Below are positions 9,151 to 17,028 of a stretch of DNA of 64,000 nt, piece after piece. Numbering within the stretch: position 1 is the stretch's first letter; each line of letters starts with the position of its first letter. The stretch is from UMGS1696 sp964463375 (GTDB taxonomy: Bacteria; Bacillota; Clostridia; Oscillospirales; CAG-272). The stretch covers positions 1-64,000 of the forward strand of contig CAYXBQ010000005.1 of NCBI GenBank assembly GCA_964463375.1, given 5' to 3'. The notes under the pieces are model-generated. The model was not told the origin of the DNA and searched no databases. It saw only the letters and a list, made by a program, of their open reading frames with translations. A program made the position numbers and the translations under genes.

Positions 9151-10068
9151 TCAAACTCTGTCCGGATACCGTTCCGCTGTGATGATCCCATCCTGCACGT
9201 GTAGCTTGCAGATACGTGCTGTGCGACGATCTCCCGTCAGCTGTGGATCAAGTTCGAGATCCCGTGCATGGTAGACAGCGTAGAACTCCCCTTGGTAAAA
9301 CAGCACGCTGTGGTGTCCTACACCTTCTTCATAGGCATTGCCCATCATGACCGGTGCAAATTTTCCATCGGCAGTGTGTTTGACAAAATCTACCTTTGTC
9401 AGGTCCTGCTCATCTGTGTGGGCAGCGGCATATCCAATATGGTATGTATCATTCTGGTAGCAAGCACCGCTGTACATCACATATTGCCAGCCATCCTTCC
9501 GAAACCAGAAAGGCCCTTCGATGGTGTGCCAGTTTCGTCCATCGCCATACCGATCCCGCATAAAGATCTCTTCATCAAAGGTAGGAACGATCACTTCCTT
9601 GGGTTCGTATGCCGGTGTGTATGGATCCAGCAGACGATCTACAAACACACGGGTGCCGATCCGGTCGGTGTTGGTGTTGTCCTCGGCATACCACAGAAAC
9701 AGCCCTGCCTCCGTCTGTACCACATGAGAATCGATGGAAAAATGGTCGAACAGACACTTGGCATCAGTGAAGGGACCGGTAGGAGAAGCGGCCTTTGCCA
9801 CATGGAGAAATTGGAAGATCCCCGCATCCTCACAGGACACGTACAGATAGTACCATGCGCCGATCCGAATGACACTGGGTGCCCAATAATTTTTGTGGGT
9901 ACCGATGGTGCAAACGATCCCCCTATACTGCCATTCTCCGAAGGGGTCATGGGCTACGTAGGCTTCCACCCCATCGGCTGCGGTCACATAGAGATAAAAC
10001 GTTCCGTTGTCCTCAAATATGAACGGATCCGGCTGGCTGCGATGGCAGTTCCCAAATTGTAATTTCAT
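9151..10068 (-). CDS. Glycoside hydrolase family 43-type five-bladed propeller
   Basis: This 305-residue protein carries the GH43 entry motif SQPDPFIFED, with the probable catalytic base at D14, followed by blades with the YYLYVS and WYAEDN patterns seen in arabinofuranosidases and xylosidases. TIEGPFWFRKDGW near residue 190 probably supplies the general acid glutamate. There is no signal peptide, so it is inferred to act in the cytoplasm on arabinose- or xylose-decorated fragments. A GGAGGAA site precedes the ATG. It follows comF by 16 bases on the same strand, which looks like shared transcription rather than shared function. Confidence 0.88.
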   Translation of the reverse strand: MKLQFGNCHRSQPDPFIFEDNGTFYLYVTAADGVEAYVAHDPFGEWQYRGIVCTIGTHKNYWAPSVIRIGAWYYLYVSCEDAGIFQFLHVAKAASPTGPFTDAKCLFDHFSIDSHVVQTEAGLFLWYAEDNTNTDRIGTRVFVDRLLDPYTPAYEPKEVIVPTFDEEIFMRDRYGDGRNWHTIEGPFWFRKDGWQYVMYSGACYQNDTYHIGYAAAHTDEQDLTKVDFVKHTADGKFAPVMMGNAYEEGVGHHSVLFYQGEFYAVYHARDLELDPQLTGDRRTARICKLHVQDGIITAERYPDRV

Positions 10069-10084
10069 GCACGTTCCTCCTGAT

Positions 10085-10897
10085 TCATTGTCCTTTTCGA
10101 TACTGCGTTTTTTTGTTCATGTTCATGGTCGTAGCATAAGCGATCGGAAAGACCGCTCTTGCACCGCCCTGTACCAGTGCATTTCCGGCTGCACGTATGG
10201 TAGAACCGGTGGTGATGATGTCATCGAGCAACAGAACACGACATCCCGCCGGTACACGACGTGGCGTGAACGCATCGGCCATATTGGCGGCACGGGCTGC
10301 GATATCCGTCATTTTCTTCTGTTCCGCACCACCTGTTCGCTTCAGCATACGCCGCACCGGGATCCCCAGCTTTTTCCCCAATTGCTTGGCGATCTCCTCA
10401 CACTGGTCAAAGCCGTATTTTTGATACCCTTCCTCCGAGCGAGGCGGATAGGTCAAATACCAGCCTTCCCGTTTCTCCGGTGGCAGCAATGGAGACAGAT
10501 CCGCCGCCAGCCGTTCGGCGATATATCCAGACAAAGCGGGGTTGTTTCGTTTTTTACAGGCCAAAAGCAGGGGCTCTGTACACCGCATATATGTCTTGCC
10601 TACGTCCAGCTCCTGATTGCCAACGGGCAGATACCAGGTATGCGCCAGCCAGGTCCGGCCGGATAGGAATATGGGCATGGGCGACAGATTCATGTGGCCA
10701 CAGAGACATTGCGATGCTGGTCTGCCACAGTCCGGACATGGGAGTGCCGCTTCAGCTGTCAGATTGGCTAAACAGTCGTTGCATAGGGATAGCGGCTTTT
10801 GCATAGGTACACGGCAAACCGGACAGTCCGGGTCACTGACGACGGATAAAATAAATACTGCAAGTTGGTGTAATATATCCATATTCATTTGATACAT
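10085..10897 (-). CDS. comF: ComF family phosphoribosyltransferase-like protein
   Basis: This 270-residue protein has the ComF layout. Cysteine pairs in the N-terminal quarter (CPVC, CNDC, CPDC) suggest a zinc ribbon. A type I phosphoribosyltransferase domain carries the PRPP loop VLLLDDIITTGST near residues 220-235. In competent bacteria ComF is needed for DNA uptake or its intracellular processing, although many non-competent Firmicutes keep it. The start is uncertain: I see no clear ribosome binding site, and a second ATG lies three codons later. The gene begins just after the terminator of the upstream tRNA, so read-through transcription is possible. Confidence 0.88.
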   Translation of the reverse strand: MYQMNMDILHQLAVFILSVVSDPDCPVCRVPMQKPLSLCNDCLANLTAEAALPCPDCGRPASQCLCGHMNLSPMPIFLSGRTWLAHTWYLPVGNQELDVGKTYMRCTEPLLLACKKRNNPALSGYIAERLAADLSPLLPPEKREGWYLTYPPRSEEGYQKYGFDQCEEIAKQLGKKLGIPVRRMLKRTGGAEQKKMTDIAARAANMADAFTPRRVPAGCRVLLLDDIITTGSTIRAAGNALVQGGARAVFPIAYATTMNMNKKTQYRKGQ

Positions 10898-10913
10898 TTG
10901 TTATATGATAACG

Positions 10914-10947
10914 AAAAAGCAGACTACCCCGTGATGGAATAGTCTGC
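10914..10947 (-). terminator. Terminator of the tRNA-Gln transcript
   Basis: On the minus strand GCAGACTA (10940-10947) pairs with TAGTCTGC (10919-10926), followed at once by TTTTT. It is 9 bases after the tRNA 3' end. Confidence 0.85.
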
Positions 10948-10955
10948 ACATTCTC

Positions 10956-11027
10956 CTGGGGTAGCAGGATTCGGACCTGCGAATGCAGCAGTCAAAGTGC
11001 TGTGTCTTACCGCTTGACGATACCCCA
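10956..11027 (-). tRNA. tRNA-Gln (anticodon UUG)
   Basis: A 72-base cloverleaf reads on the minus strand with acceptor arm TGGGGTA/TACCCCA, discriminator G, anticodon stem CAGCA/TGCTG and loop CTTTGAC, which gives anticodon TTG. The T-arm has the GGTCCGAATCC form. CCA is not encoded. It has its own consensus promoter and terminator. It is the substrate of the GlnRS encoded about 8 kb away. Confidence 0.96.
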
Positions 11028-11041
11028 ATGTTTACTTGTAC

Positions 11042-11070
11042 ATTATAGCACAAGTTAAGGGAATTGTCAA
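11042..11070 (-). promoter_or_regulatory. Consensus promoter for tRNA-Gln
   Basis: On the minus strand TTGACA (11065-11070), a 17-base spacer and TATAAT (11042-11047) are a perfect SigA match, 15 bases before the tRNA. Confidence 0.92.
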
Positions 11071-11121
11071 GAGGGATTTACACTTTTTTCTGGCGTACCT
11101 TTTGATTTTTCAGTGTTACCC

Positions 11122-12216
11122 TTATGCCAATGTGACTTTCCGCAGTGTCGTCTTATTCAGGCAGCCACCTTCTTCCGTTCCACCACTGCAATAGGCCAGC
11201 AGCATGGTCCCCGCATCGCAGAAATGCATGGCTGGATAACAGAACCCACGAGTGGGATCGTCCTCTAAGATCACCGGCGGATCAAAATGCACACCATCTG
11301 CCGAGGTAGCCATCACCAACGGATTTCGACCACCGGTCCATACCTTGGACTTAGGACGCAGCGGATACTCCGGAATGGGGTTCCAAATGGCGTAAAACCG
11401 TCCATCATAGGGGTTCTGCTTGATGAGCATGGGAGAGGCCGGGGAGGAGAATTGGGACGGCTGGGGTATGAACCAATGGTCACCACCGTCCAGAGACACC
11501 GTTTCGTATTGGTACATCCTATCGGTGCGGGCATAGCAATACAGTGTACCGCCCGGCAGCTGTACCAATCCCGGCTCCTGCAGACCCGTGTTGGAATAGG
11601 TATCGTTCAGATGCAATACCGCACGGTTTTGTGTCCAGGTATGCCCATCATCGTGGGAGACAAAGAAGTATACGCTGGAGCGCATATCACAGCATTCCCG
11701 ATCGTCCGGCATATATTGGATGGAAGACGGATGCTTAGCCGCTGGGATCACCCAGGTACCGTCTGCCAAATGGGCAATGCGGTCATTGTTGATCACGAAA
11801 TAGCCCGGATACCCCTGGGGCAGACAACGCACTTCGCCGCAGGGATGGGAGAAATCGCCCTTGTACCGGCGCAGGATCACCTCAGAGGTAAGTCCCGGAT
11901 GCTTTAACAGATAAAACAGTCCTATATCGCCGTTGTTCATGCGCCGCAGTGTCACGCTCATCACGTTCTTTTCGCCGTATTCCTCTGCTTGTACCAGGGT
12001 TTCATAATGCTCGGTATCCCAGCTGTCACCGTTGTCGTAGGAATAGATCACGCAGACCGCACAGGCAGCGTGGTCATCGGCACTGTCCGCATGATACCGG
12101 CTGTAGGCAAAGGCGATACGACCGTCTTCCAGAGGCAAAAAGGAGCCTTCGCTGTTTCGGGGATTGCCAGCACCGGGGCGTAGCTCTCCTGTTATGATCG
12201 AATTTTGTATCTGCAT
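11122..12216 (-). CDS. Sialidase-like (BNR/Asp-box) six-bladed propeller enzyme
   Basis: The 364-residue protein contains Asp-box motifs of the S-x-D-x-G-x-x-W type (YDNGDSW, SHDDGHTW, SLDGGDHW) spaced one per blade, as in GH33 and related sialidase-fold enzymes. I did not find a convincing full arginine triad, so sialidase activity is not certain; other enzymes share this fold. I start at the ATG at 12216, preceded by AAGGATATAACT, rather than at an upstream TTG that overlaps the GH2 stop. It has no signal peptide. It is the last gene of the SGNH-GH2-sialidase-like operon, so it probably works with the GH2 on imported host or plant glycan pieces. Confidence 0.75.
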   Translation of the reverse strand: MQIQNSIITGELRPGAGNPRNSEGSFLPLEDGRIAFAYSRYHADSADDHAACAVCVIYSYDNGDSWDTEHYETLVQAEEYGEKNVMSVTLRRMNNGDIGLFYLLKHPGLTSEVILRRYKGDFSHPCGEVRCLPQGYPGYFVINNDRIAHLADGTWVIPAAKHPSSIQYMPDDRECCDMRSSVYFFVSHDDGHTWTQNRAVLHLNDTYSNTGLQEPGLVQLPGGTLYCYARTDRMYQYETVSLDGGDHWFIPQPSQFSSPASPMLIKQNPYDGRFYAIWNPIPEYPLRPKSKVWTGGRNPLVMATSADGVHFDPPVILEDDPTRGFCYPAMHFCDAGTMLLAYCSGGTEEGGCLNKTTLRKVTLA

Positions 12217-12239
12217 AGTTATATCCTTATGTTGCTTTT

Positions 12240-14567
12240 TCAAATTTCCAGCGTAATACTGCCGCTGTCTAAGAAAGGATTTTCTGCATACAGACGCAGT
12301 GTGCCATGCTCCTTCCCCAGCCGTACAGCCACGCTGATCCGACCGGCACGCATTTGACGATCACGAGAAGCAAGCGGCGTATGGTCGCTGATATCGGAAC
12401 CGGTCCCCACGATCGTACCCAGGTGGTTGGCTGTGAACCGTACCATAACCGCACCATCCGGGATCTCACGTCCCATATCGTCCAGCACCACACAGGTGAA
12501 CAGCGCAATATCCTGTCCGTTGGCAGTGCAATCGCCCAGATTTTCCGGGATCAGCGCCAGTTTTGCCGGTTTGCCGGTGGTCTCATGGGAGTCACAGCAA
12601 ACTTCGACACCATCTCGATAGCCGATCACCTGGATCTTCCCCGGTGCATAGGGTACCTGCCACTGGGCATAGCCGTACTTCTCGACTCCTATCTTACCTT
12701 GGCTGTCTCCGTTCACGAACAGTTCAGCTGCATCACAGTTGGTGTATGCACGAACCGGTAACAGCTCGCCCTCTCTGCCACTGTGGTTCCAATGGGGCAG
12801 TAGATGGATCATCGATGCTTCTTGCCAGCAGGACTGGTTTTGCCAGAATGCATCTTTCTTTTGCAAGAATAGATCGATCGCACCGGACTGAGAGCACAGC
12901 CGTGGCCATACGGTCTCTCCACGATGCTCGAAGCCGATCCATTGGTAACCGCCCATGACCCATTTGCGTTCGGCTATGAATTTCCATGTGTCCTTTCGGC
13001 TACGGAACCAACTGTTGGTGTCCTTGTCCATGGCGTTGATATAGCCCTGATCCGGGTCGTCATCGTAATACCAACCTCTTGTGGTACCCGTTGCGCAGTT
13101 TTCGGAGGAGAATATCGCCTTATCCGGGAATTTTTCGTGTACAGCATCGTAATGCTGCAAGCCATAGTTGATCCCGATCACATCCAGATCGGCATATACC
13201 AGCGCATTGTCAGGTCGGTCACAGGCGGCCGTCACAGGTCTGCTGTCGTCCAGCTTGCGCACCTGGGCGATCATGGCCTTGGCAATGCGACTGCCCTGCT
13301 CTTTTGTGAAAATAGGTTCTTCGTTGCCGATGGACCAGAAGAATACAGATGGGTGGTTGCGGTCTCGCCGTACCAGCATACGCAGCGCTTCCATGGATTC
13401 CGGGTCACTGGAAAACCAGCGGGTCTCATCCATGACGATAAAGCCGGCTTCATCCAGTGCATCCATCAAAGCCTCTGCTTGCGGATAGTGGCTGGTACGA
13501 TATCCATTAGCACCCATTTCCTGCATCAGGCGGACCTTGTGCCGGAAAATATTGTCCGATACTGCTTTGCCAACCAGTCCACAGTCGTAGTGTCCACACA
13601 ACCCTTTGATCTTCACAGGCTTGTCATTGATAAACAGCCCCTGCTCCGGGTCACAGCGGAAACTGCGGCAGCCAAATCTTGTGGTGACGGTATCGATGGG
13701 TTCGTCGTTCTGGTACAGTGTGGTCTCGCAGGTGTACAGATACGGATCCGCTACATCCCAGCGATGCGTATTCTCCAGCACAGCCGTATAGGACAGTGTC
13801 GTTGTTTCCTGCATGGGACAATCCATGATGCAAGATGCTTCGGCGCAGGCATTGCCGTCTGCATCCCGGATCACGCTAACTGCACGAATGGTCGCATCGG
13901 CATAGGATTGGTTTTCCACTTCTGTCTGGATGATAATATCCCAGCTATCGTTTTGGCGGAGGACAGGCTTTGTATACACGCCCCACAGCGCCGTATGGAT
14001 CGGTGCTGTCTTGATGAGCCATACGTGCCGATAGATACCGCCACCTTCGTACCACCAGCTTTCGTGGTGCTTGGTAGTCACATACACAGCGATCACATTG
14101 TCTTCCCCAAACTTGACAAAATCGGTGATGTCCACCGGGAAACTGTTGTACCCGCTAAAATTGTGCTTTAAGGGGCAGCCATTGCAGTAGATCACGCTTT
14201 CGGTGGCGATGCCATCAAAGAGCAACACGAGCCGGCGATCCCGGTCGTTGTCGTCCAAACGAAAATGCTTACGATACCAGGCACTGCCATAGGGCAGATA
14301 GCCTAAGGTATTGTTTTCGTCTTCGCAGAATGTGCCGGTGATCACATAATCGTGGGGCAGGTCCACCCGCTCCCATTTGTCACAGCAGAATTCCACACCG
14401 GGACGATAGTCGTCACTGCTGTCGTTGTAGCCTACCGCAGCGGCACCCCAGCGTTCCCGTTCCGTTTTGGCACTGGAGTAGATCGGCCCCTTCAGCGGTG
14501 GGCGTTTGCGCTCGATCTCCCCTTTGTGAAAAAGCCAGCCTTCATCAAATAAGATCTTCTCTCGCAT
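12240..14567 (-). CDS. Glycoside hydrolase family 2 (beta-galactosidase/beta-glucuronidase type)
   Basis: The 775-residue protein has the GH2 order: sugar-binding jelly-roll domain, immunoglobulin-like domain, TIM barrel from about residue 300, then further beta domains. The probable acid/base is the glutamate in WSIGNEE, and the nucleophile is the glutamate in FSSENCATG. It is a retaining exo-enzyme removing beta-linked galactose, glucuronate or mannose; the exact sugar cannot be settled by eye. No signal peptide is seen. A GAGGAAA site precedes the ATG. It is 9 bases after the SGNH gene and is followed by the sialidase-like gene. Confidence 0.92.
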   Translation of the reverse strand: MREKILFDEGWLFHKGEIERKRPPLKGPIYSSAKTERERWGAAAVGYNDSSDDYRPGVEFCCDKWERVDLPHDYVITGTFCEDENNTLGYLPYGSAWYRKHFRLDDNDRDRRLVLLFDGIATESVIYCNGCPLKHNFSGYNSFPVDITDFVKFGEDNVIAVYVTTKHHESWWYEGGGIYRHVWLIKTAPIHTALWGVYTKPVLRQNDSWDIIIQTEVENQSYADATIRAVSVIRDADGNACAEASCIMDCPMQETTTLSYTAVLENTHRWDVADPYLYTCETTLYQNDEPIDTVTTRFGCRSFRCDPEQGLFINDKPVKIKGLCGHYDCGLVGKAVSDNIFRHKVRLMQEMGANGYRTSHYPQAEALMDALDEAGFIVMDETRWFSSDPESMEALRMLVRRDRNHPSVFFWSIGNEEPIFTKEQGSRIAKAMIAQVRKLDDSRPVTAACDRPDNALVYADLDVIGINYGLQHYDAVHEKFPDKAIFSSENCATGTTRGWYYDDDPDQGYINAMDKDTNSWFRSRKDTWKFIAERKWVMGGYQWIGFEHRGETVWPRLCSQSGAIDLFLQKKDAFWQNQSCWQEASMIHLLPHWNHSGREGELLPVRAYTNCDAAELFVNGDSQGKIGVEKYGYAQWQVPYAPGKIQVIGYRDGVEVCCDSHETTGKPAKLALIPENLGDCTANGQDIALFTCVVLDDMGREIPDGAVMVRFTANHLGTIVGTGSDISDHTPLASRDRQMRAGRISVAVRLGKEHGTLRLYAENPFLDSGSITLEI

Positions 14568-14576
14568 GTGGTTTCC

Positions 14577-15638
14577 TCACTTTGCAAGCTGCTCACCAAC
14601 GACCTTGCCAATGACCTGACCCATGCGGTAGAAGCCCAGATCGTTGGGGTGGCAGCCATCGACGGTGCAGCTATCCCGGAAATCTCCGGCGAACAGCAGC
14701 TCTCCATCGATGAAGTATACATTGTCGTCACCCTGCTCTTTTGCCTTTCTGTAGGTAGCGAAAACGGCATTTCGACGGGCAATGGAATCGGCATCCCCAC
14801 GGAAATCCGGCTTGGTGACAAAGATGATCGGTGTCGTAGGATGGGCGGCACGGTAGGTCGTGTACAGCGGGTAATGGGTCTTTTCCAGATGCTCCGGGCT
14901 CGGTGCATTGTGGTCGTAGTCACACACGAATACAGAAGCATCCAACGAAGCTAAGTAGGCACATATCACCTCTTCCCCTCTGGCAGAACCGGAAAAGCCT
15001 AAGTTAATGTAGTCGGTATCCCACATTCTCTCAATAAAGCCCTGGTATGCGTTGCCGGGACGAGATGCACACCCACCCTGGGTGATGGAGGAGCCATAGT
15101 ACAGCACAGGCTTTTCGTAGGTGTACGCTTGCGCCGCCTGGATCTGTGCATGCTTGGACAGACCGATGTACAGCTCGACGACACCATCGTACAGGGGCAT
15201 ATTGATGGTGTATGTGTTCATTTCTGCCGGCACATCGATGCAGGATTCGTATCCCTTGGTGAGCCCGGACGCAGGCATGAAGGTAGCGGTGTACTTCTGC
15301 TTGCCATCCACATACCGATACAGGTCAAAACCGGACTGCCCTGCCTTTGTGATGTGGGGCATGGTGCTACATTCGTTCATAACAGCCTTGATAGCGATAT
15401 AGGGAGAATCGGTAGCAAACCGGATCCGTCCACCGGCTGTGTGCCACATCAGTCCTTCTACGCCGGTATTGGTGGCCTTGGCAACGTCCTGGGGCAGACG
15501 GTGGTATGGCATATCCAGCTCGGTCTCGCACAGGCCATGGATGGATATGGGCGCATCCTTGGGAGAGAGCCAAACGATGTCCTCCTTGTGAATAGCAGTT
15601 TCTACCTTTAGGTTCTTATCGATCTCTTCGATTCTCAT
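14577..15638 (-). CDS. SGNH/GDSL-type esterase with N-terminal beta-sandwich
   Basis: This 353-residue protein has an N-terminal beta-rich domain (about 1-165) and a C-terminal SGNH hydrolase domain. The block I nucleophile is in VLYYGSSITQGG, and the last block is CTVDGCHPNDLG, supplying Asp and His. This architecture is common in carbohydrate esterases that remove acetyl groups from xylan, pectin or host glycans. I start at the ATG at 15638 behind AAGGAAG rather than an earlier in-frame ATG. It is the first gene of the operon with GH2 and the sialidase-like gene, which suggests deacetylation before trimming. Confidence 0.85.
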   Translation of the reverse strand: MRIEEIDKNLKVETAIHKEDIVWLSPKDAPISIHGLCETELDMPYHRLPQDVAKATNTGVEGLMWHTAGGRIRFATDSPYIAIKAVMNECSTMPHITKAGQSGFDLYRYVDGKQKYTATFMPASGLTKGYESCIDVPAEMNTYTINMPLYDGVVELYIGLSKHAQIQAAQAYTYEKPVLYYGSSITQGGCASRPGNAYQGFIERMWDTDYINLGFSGSARGEEVICAYLASLDASVFVCDYDHNAPSPEHLEKTHYPLYTTYRAAHPTTPIIFVTKPDFRGDADSIARRNAVFATYRKAKEQGDDNVYFIDGELLFAGDFRDSCTVDGCHPNDLGFYRMGQVIGKVVGEQLAK

Positions 15639-15740
15639 ATGAAAGCACTTCCTTTTCTGTTTTTGCAGTTGGTTGTCTATGTAGCTTACAGCCGGGAAAA
15701 GCATCCCTCTCTCGGCTGTGTGGTGGTTTCCTATGGGTCT

Positions 15741-15769
15741 ATTATACCATGATGTACCGAAAAATGCAA
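15741..15769 (-). promoter_or_regulatory. Promoter for the SGNH-GH2-sialidase-like operon
   Basis: On the minus strand TTGCAT (15764-15769), a 17-base spacer and TATAAT (15741-15746), about 100 bases before the SGNH start. The 15639-15936 gap otherwise holds only this and the terminator of the upstream operon. Confidence 0.8.
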
Positions 15770-15844
15770 CTGTTTTTTGGCAGATATTTGAAATAGGCGT
15801 ATGGATTTTGCTCTGTGATGGTACGATCGAACGAAGAGAAAATA

Positions 15845-15894
15845 CAAAAAGAACGTTCGAGATCGCAGATCACAAACACGAAACTCAAACGTTC
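15845..15894 (-). terminator. Terminator of the pth-mfd-prsA-like operon
   Basis: On the minus strand GAACGTT (15888-15894) pairs with AACGTTC (15851-15857) and is followed by a TTTTTG run; CTC/GAG extends the stem. Confidence 0.75.
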
Positions 15895-15936
15895 TATTTA
15901 AGAGATAATTTGCAAAGCAATTTTTGTGATCGTCGA

Positions 15937-17028
15937 TCAGAATCGATAATTCACAGGCGACGCTTCCACCGAATAGGCTGCCAACGCTTCCCTGTCCACC
16001 TCGACCTGTGGCAGATAGCTGCGTACATATTCCATGAACAGCTCGCTGGATACCGTGGTATCAAAGTCATCAAAGAAATCCTTGTTGGCCTCGTTTTCCC
16101 AGGGCTTTTCGTCCATGGCAATGCGATAGATGTAGTGGGTGCCATAGTCGGAGTGGACCTTCTGCCAGGTGTTTTCTTCCAGAGAGAAGGCGGTGTCGAT
16201 CACTGCATCGATGAAATCCATACTCTGCGACAGATAGTATCCGTTTGCATAGTAATGATCCTCCGAATAGGTATCGTACACATCCATAAAATCTTCCCCA
16301 CCGGCCAGTGCCTCGTCGATGGCTGCAATGGTGGTATTTTTCTCTGCCACCATTTCTTCCGTCAGCGGTGCGGAGACCGCTTTGCCATTGGCATCGGTCT
16401 GCACATAGCCATCCTCGGTCAGCGGATAGTAGTAGGCGTCGTTGACGTACATATGAATGACATGGCAATAGTTTTCTTCCAGATATGCCTGCTTATCAGC
16501 ATCTGTTGACGCCTGGGTGCCGTTTTCGCCATATAGATAATCGTAGAGATAGCTGCTCTTGTCCTGGTCGATATAAATGCTCGACAGCATTTTCAGATTG
16601 ACCCCATACTGTGCCAGTTCTGCATTCAGCGCTTTTTTGTCTCCACCGGCATATTCATCCACCAGATCTTGCAAGTATGCATCTACATCCGCTTGCACAG
16701 AATCGGCGATGGTCAGTCCGGCTTTATCGAATTCTTCCATGCAGACCAGCGTCATCATAACGTTTTCTACCGTCATGTTGAACAGATACTCCTCTGCGGT
16801 CTGACCGTCAGGCAGGATGGTCTGGTAATAAGTACTGTTGTCCTTCATATCGCTATAGGTCTGCAAATAGATATTTTTATAGTACGACAGGTAATACTGG
16901 AATACATTTTCTGTGATCACCGAATCGCCATAGGACATGACGACCTTGCCGGTGCTGCACCCGGCCAGCCCCATGGGGGCAGAAGCGCAAATGAGAGCTG
17001 CTAACAGTGCTGTAAACCATTTTTTCAT
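15937..17028 (-). CDS. PrsA/SurA-type peptidyl-prolyl isomerase lipoprotein
   Basis: The 363-residue protein starts with a lipoprotein signal peptide whose lipobox LAGC puts the lipidated cysteine near residue 23. A SurA-N-like helical region follows (VVMSYGDSVITENVF). The C-terminal part (about 230-330) resembles a parvulin domain (DYGTHYIYRI). Such lipoproteins help fold exported proteins on the outer face of the membrane. The ATG overlaps the mfd stop by four bases (ATGA), which indicates translational coupling. The longer upstream reading frame is an mfd overlap, not part of this protein. I am sure of the lipoprotein and fairly sure of the foldase call. Confidence 0.8.
   Translation of the reverse strand: MKKWFTALLAALICASAPMGLAGCSTGKVVMSYGDSVITENVFQYYLSYYKNIYLQTYSDMKDNSTYYQTILPDGQTAEEYLFNMTVENVMMTLVCMEEFDKAGLTIADSVQADVDAYLQDLVDEYAGGDKKALNAELAQYGVNLKMLSSIYIDQDKSSYLYDYLYGENGTQASTDADKQAYLEENYCHVIHMYVNDAYYYPLTEDGYVQTDANGKAVSAPLTEEMVAEKNTTIAAIDEALAGGEDFMDVYDTYSEDHYYANGYYLSQSMDFIDAVIDTAFSLEENTWQKVHSDYGTHYIYRIAMDEKPWENEANKDFFDDFDTTVSSELFMEYVRSYLPQVEVDREALAAYSVEASPVNYRF

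Noticed and set aside
10956..11027. tRNA-Gln considered as an integration site.
   Set aside because: No repeated tRNA 3' end or integrase is found next to it; both flanks hold ordinary genes.
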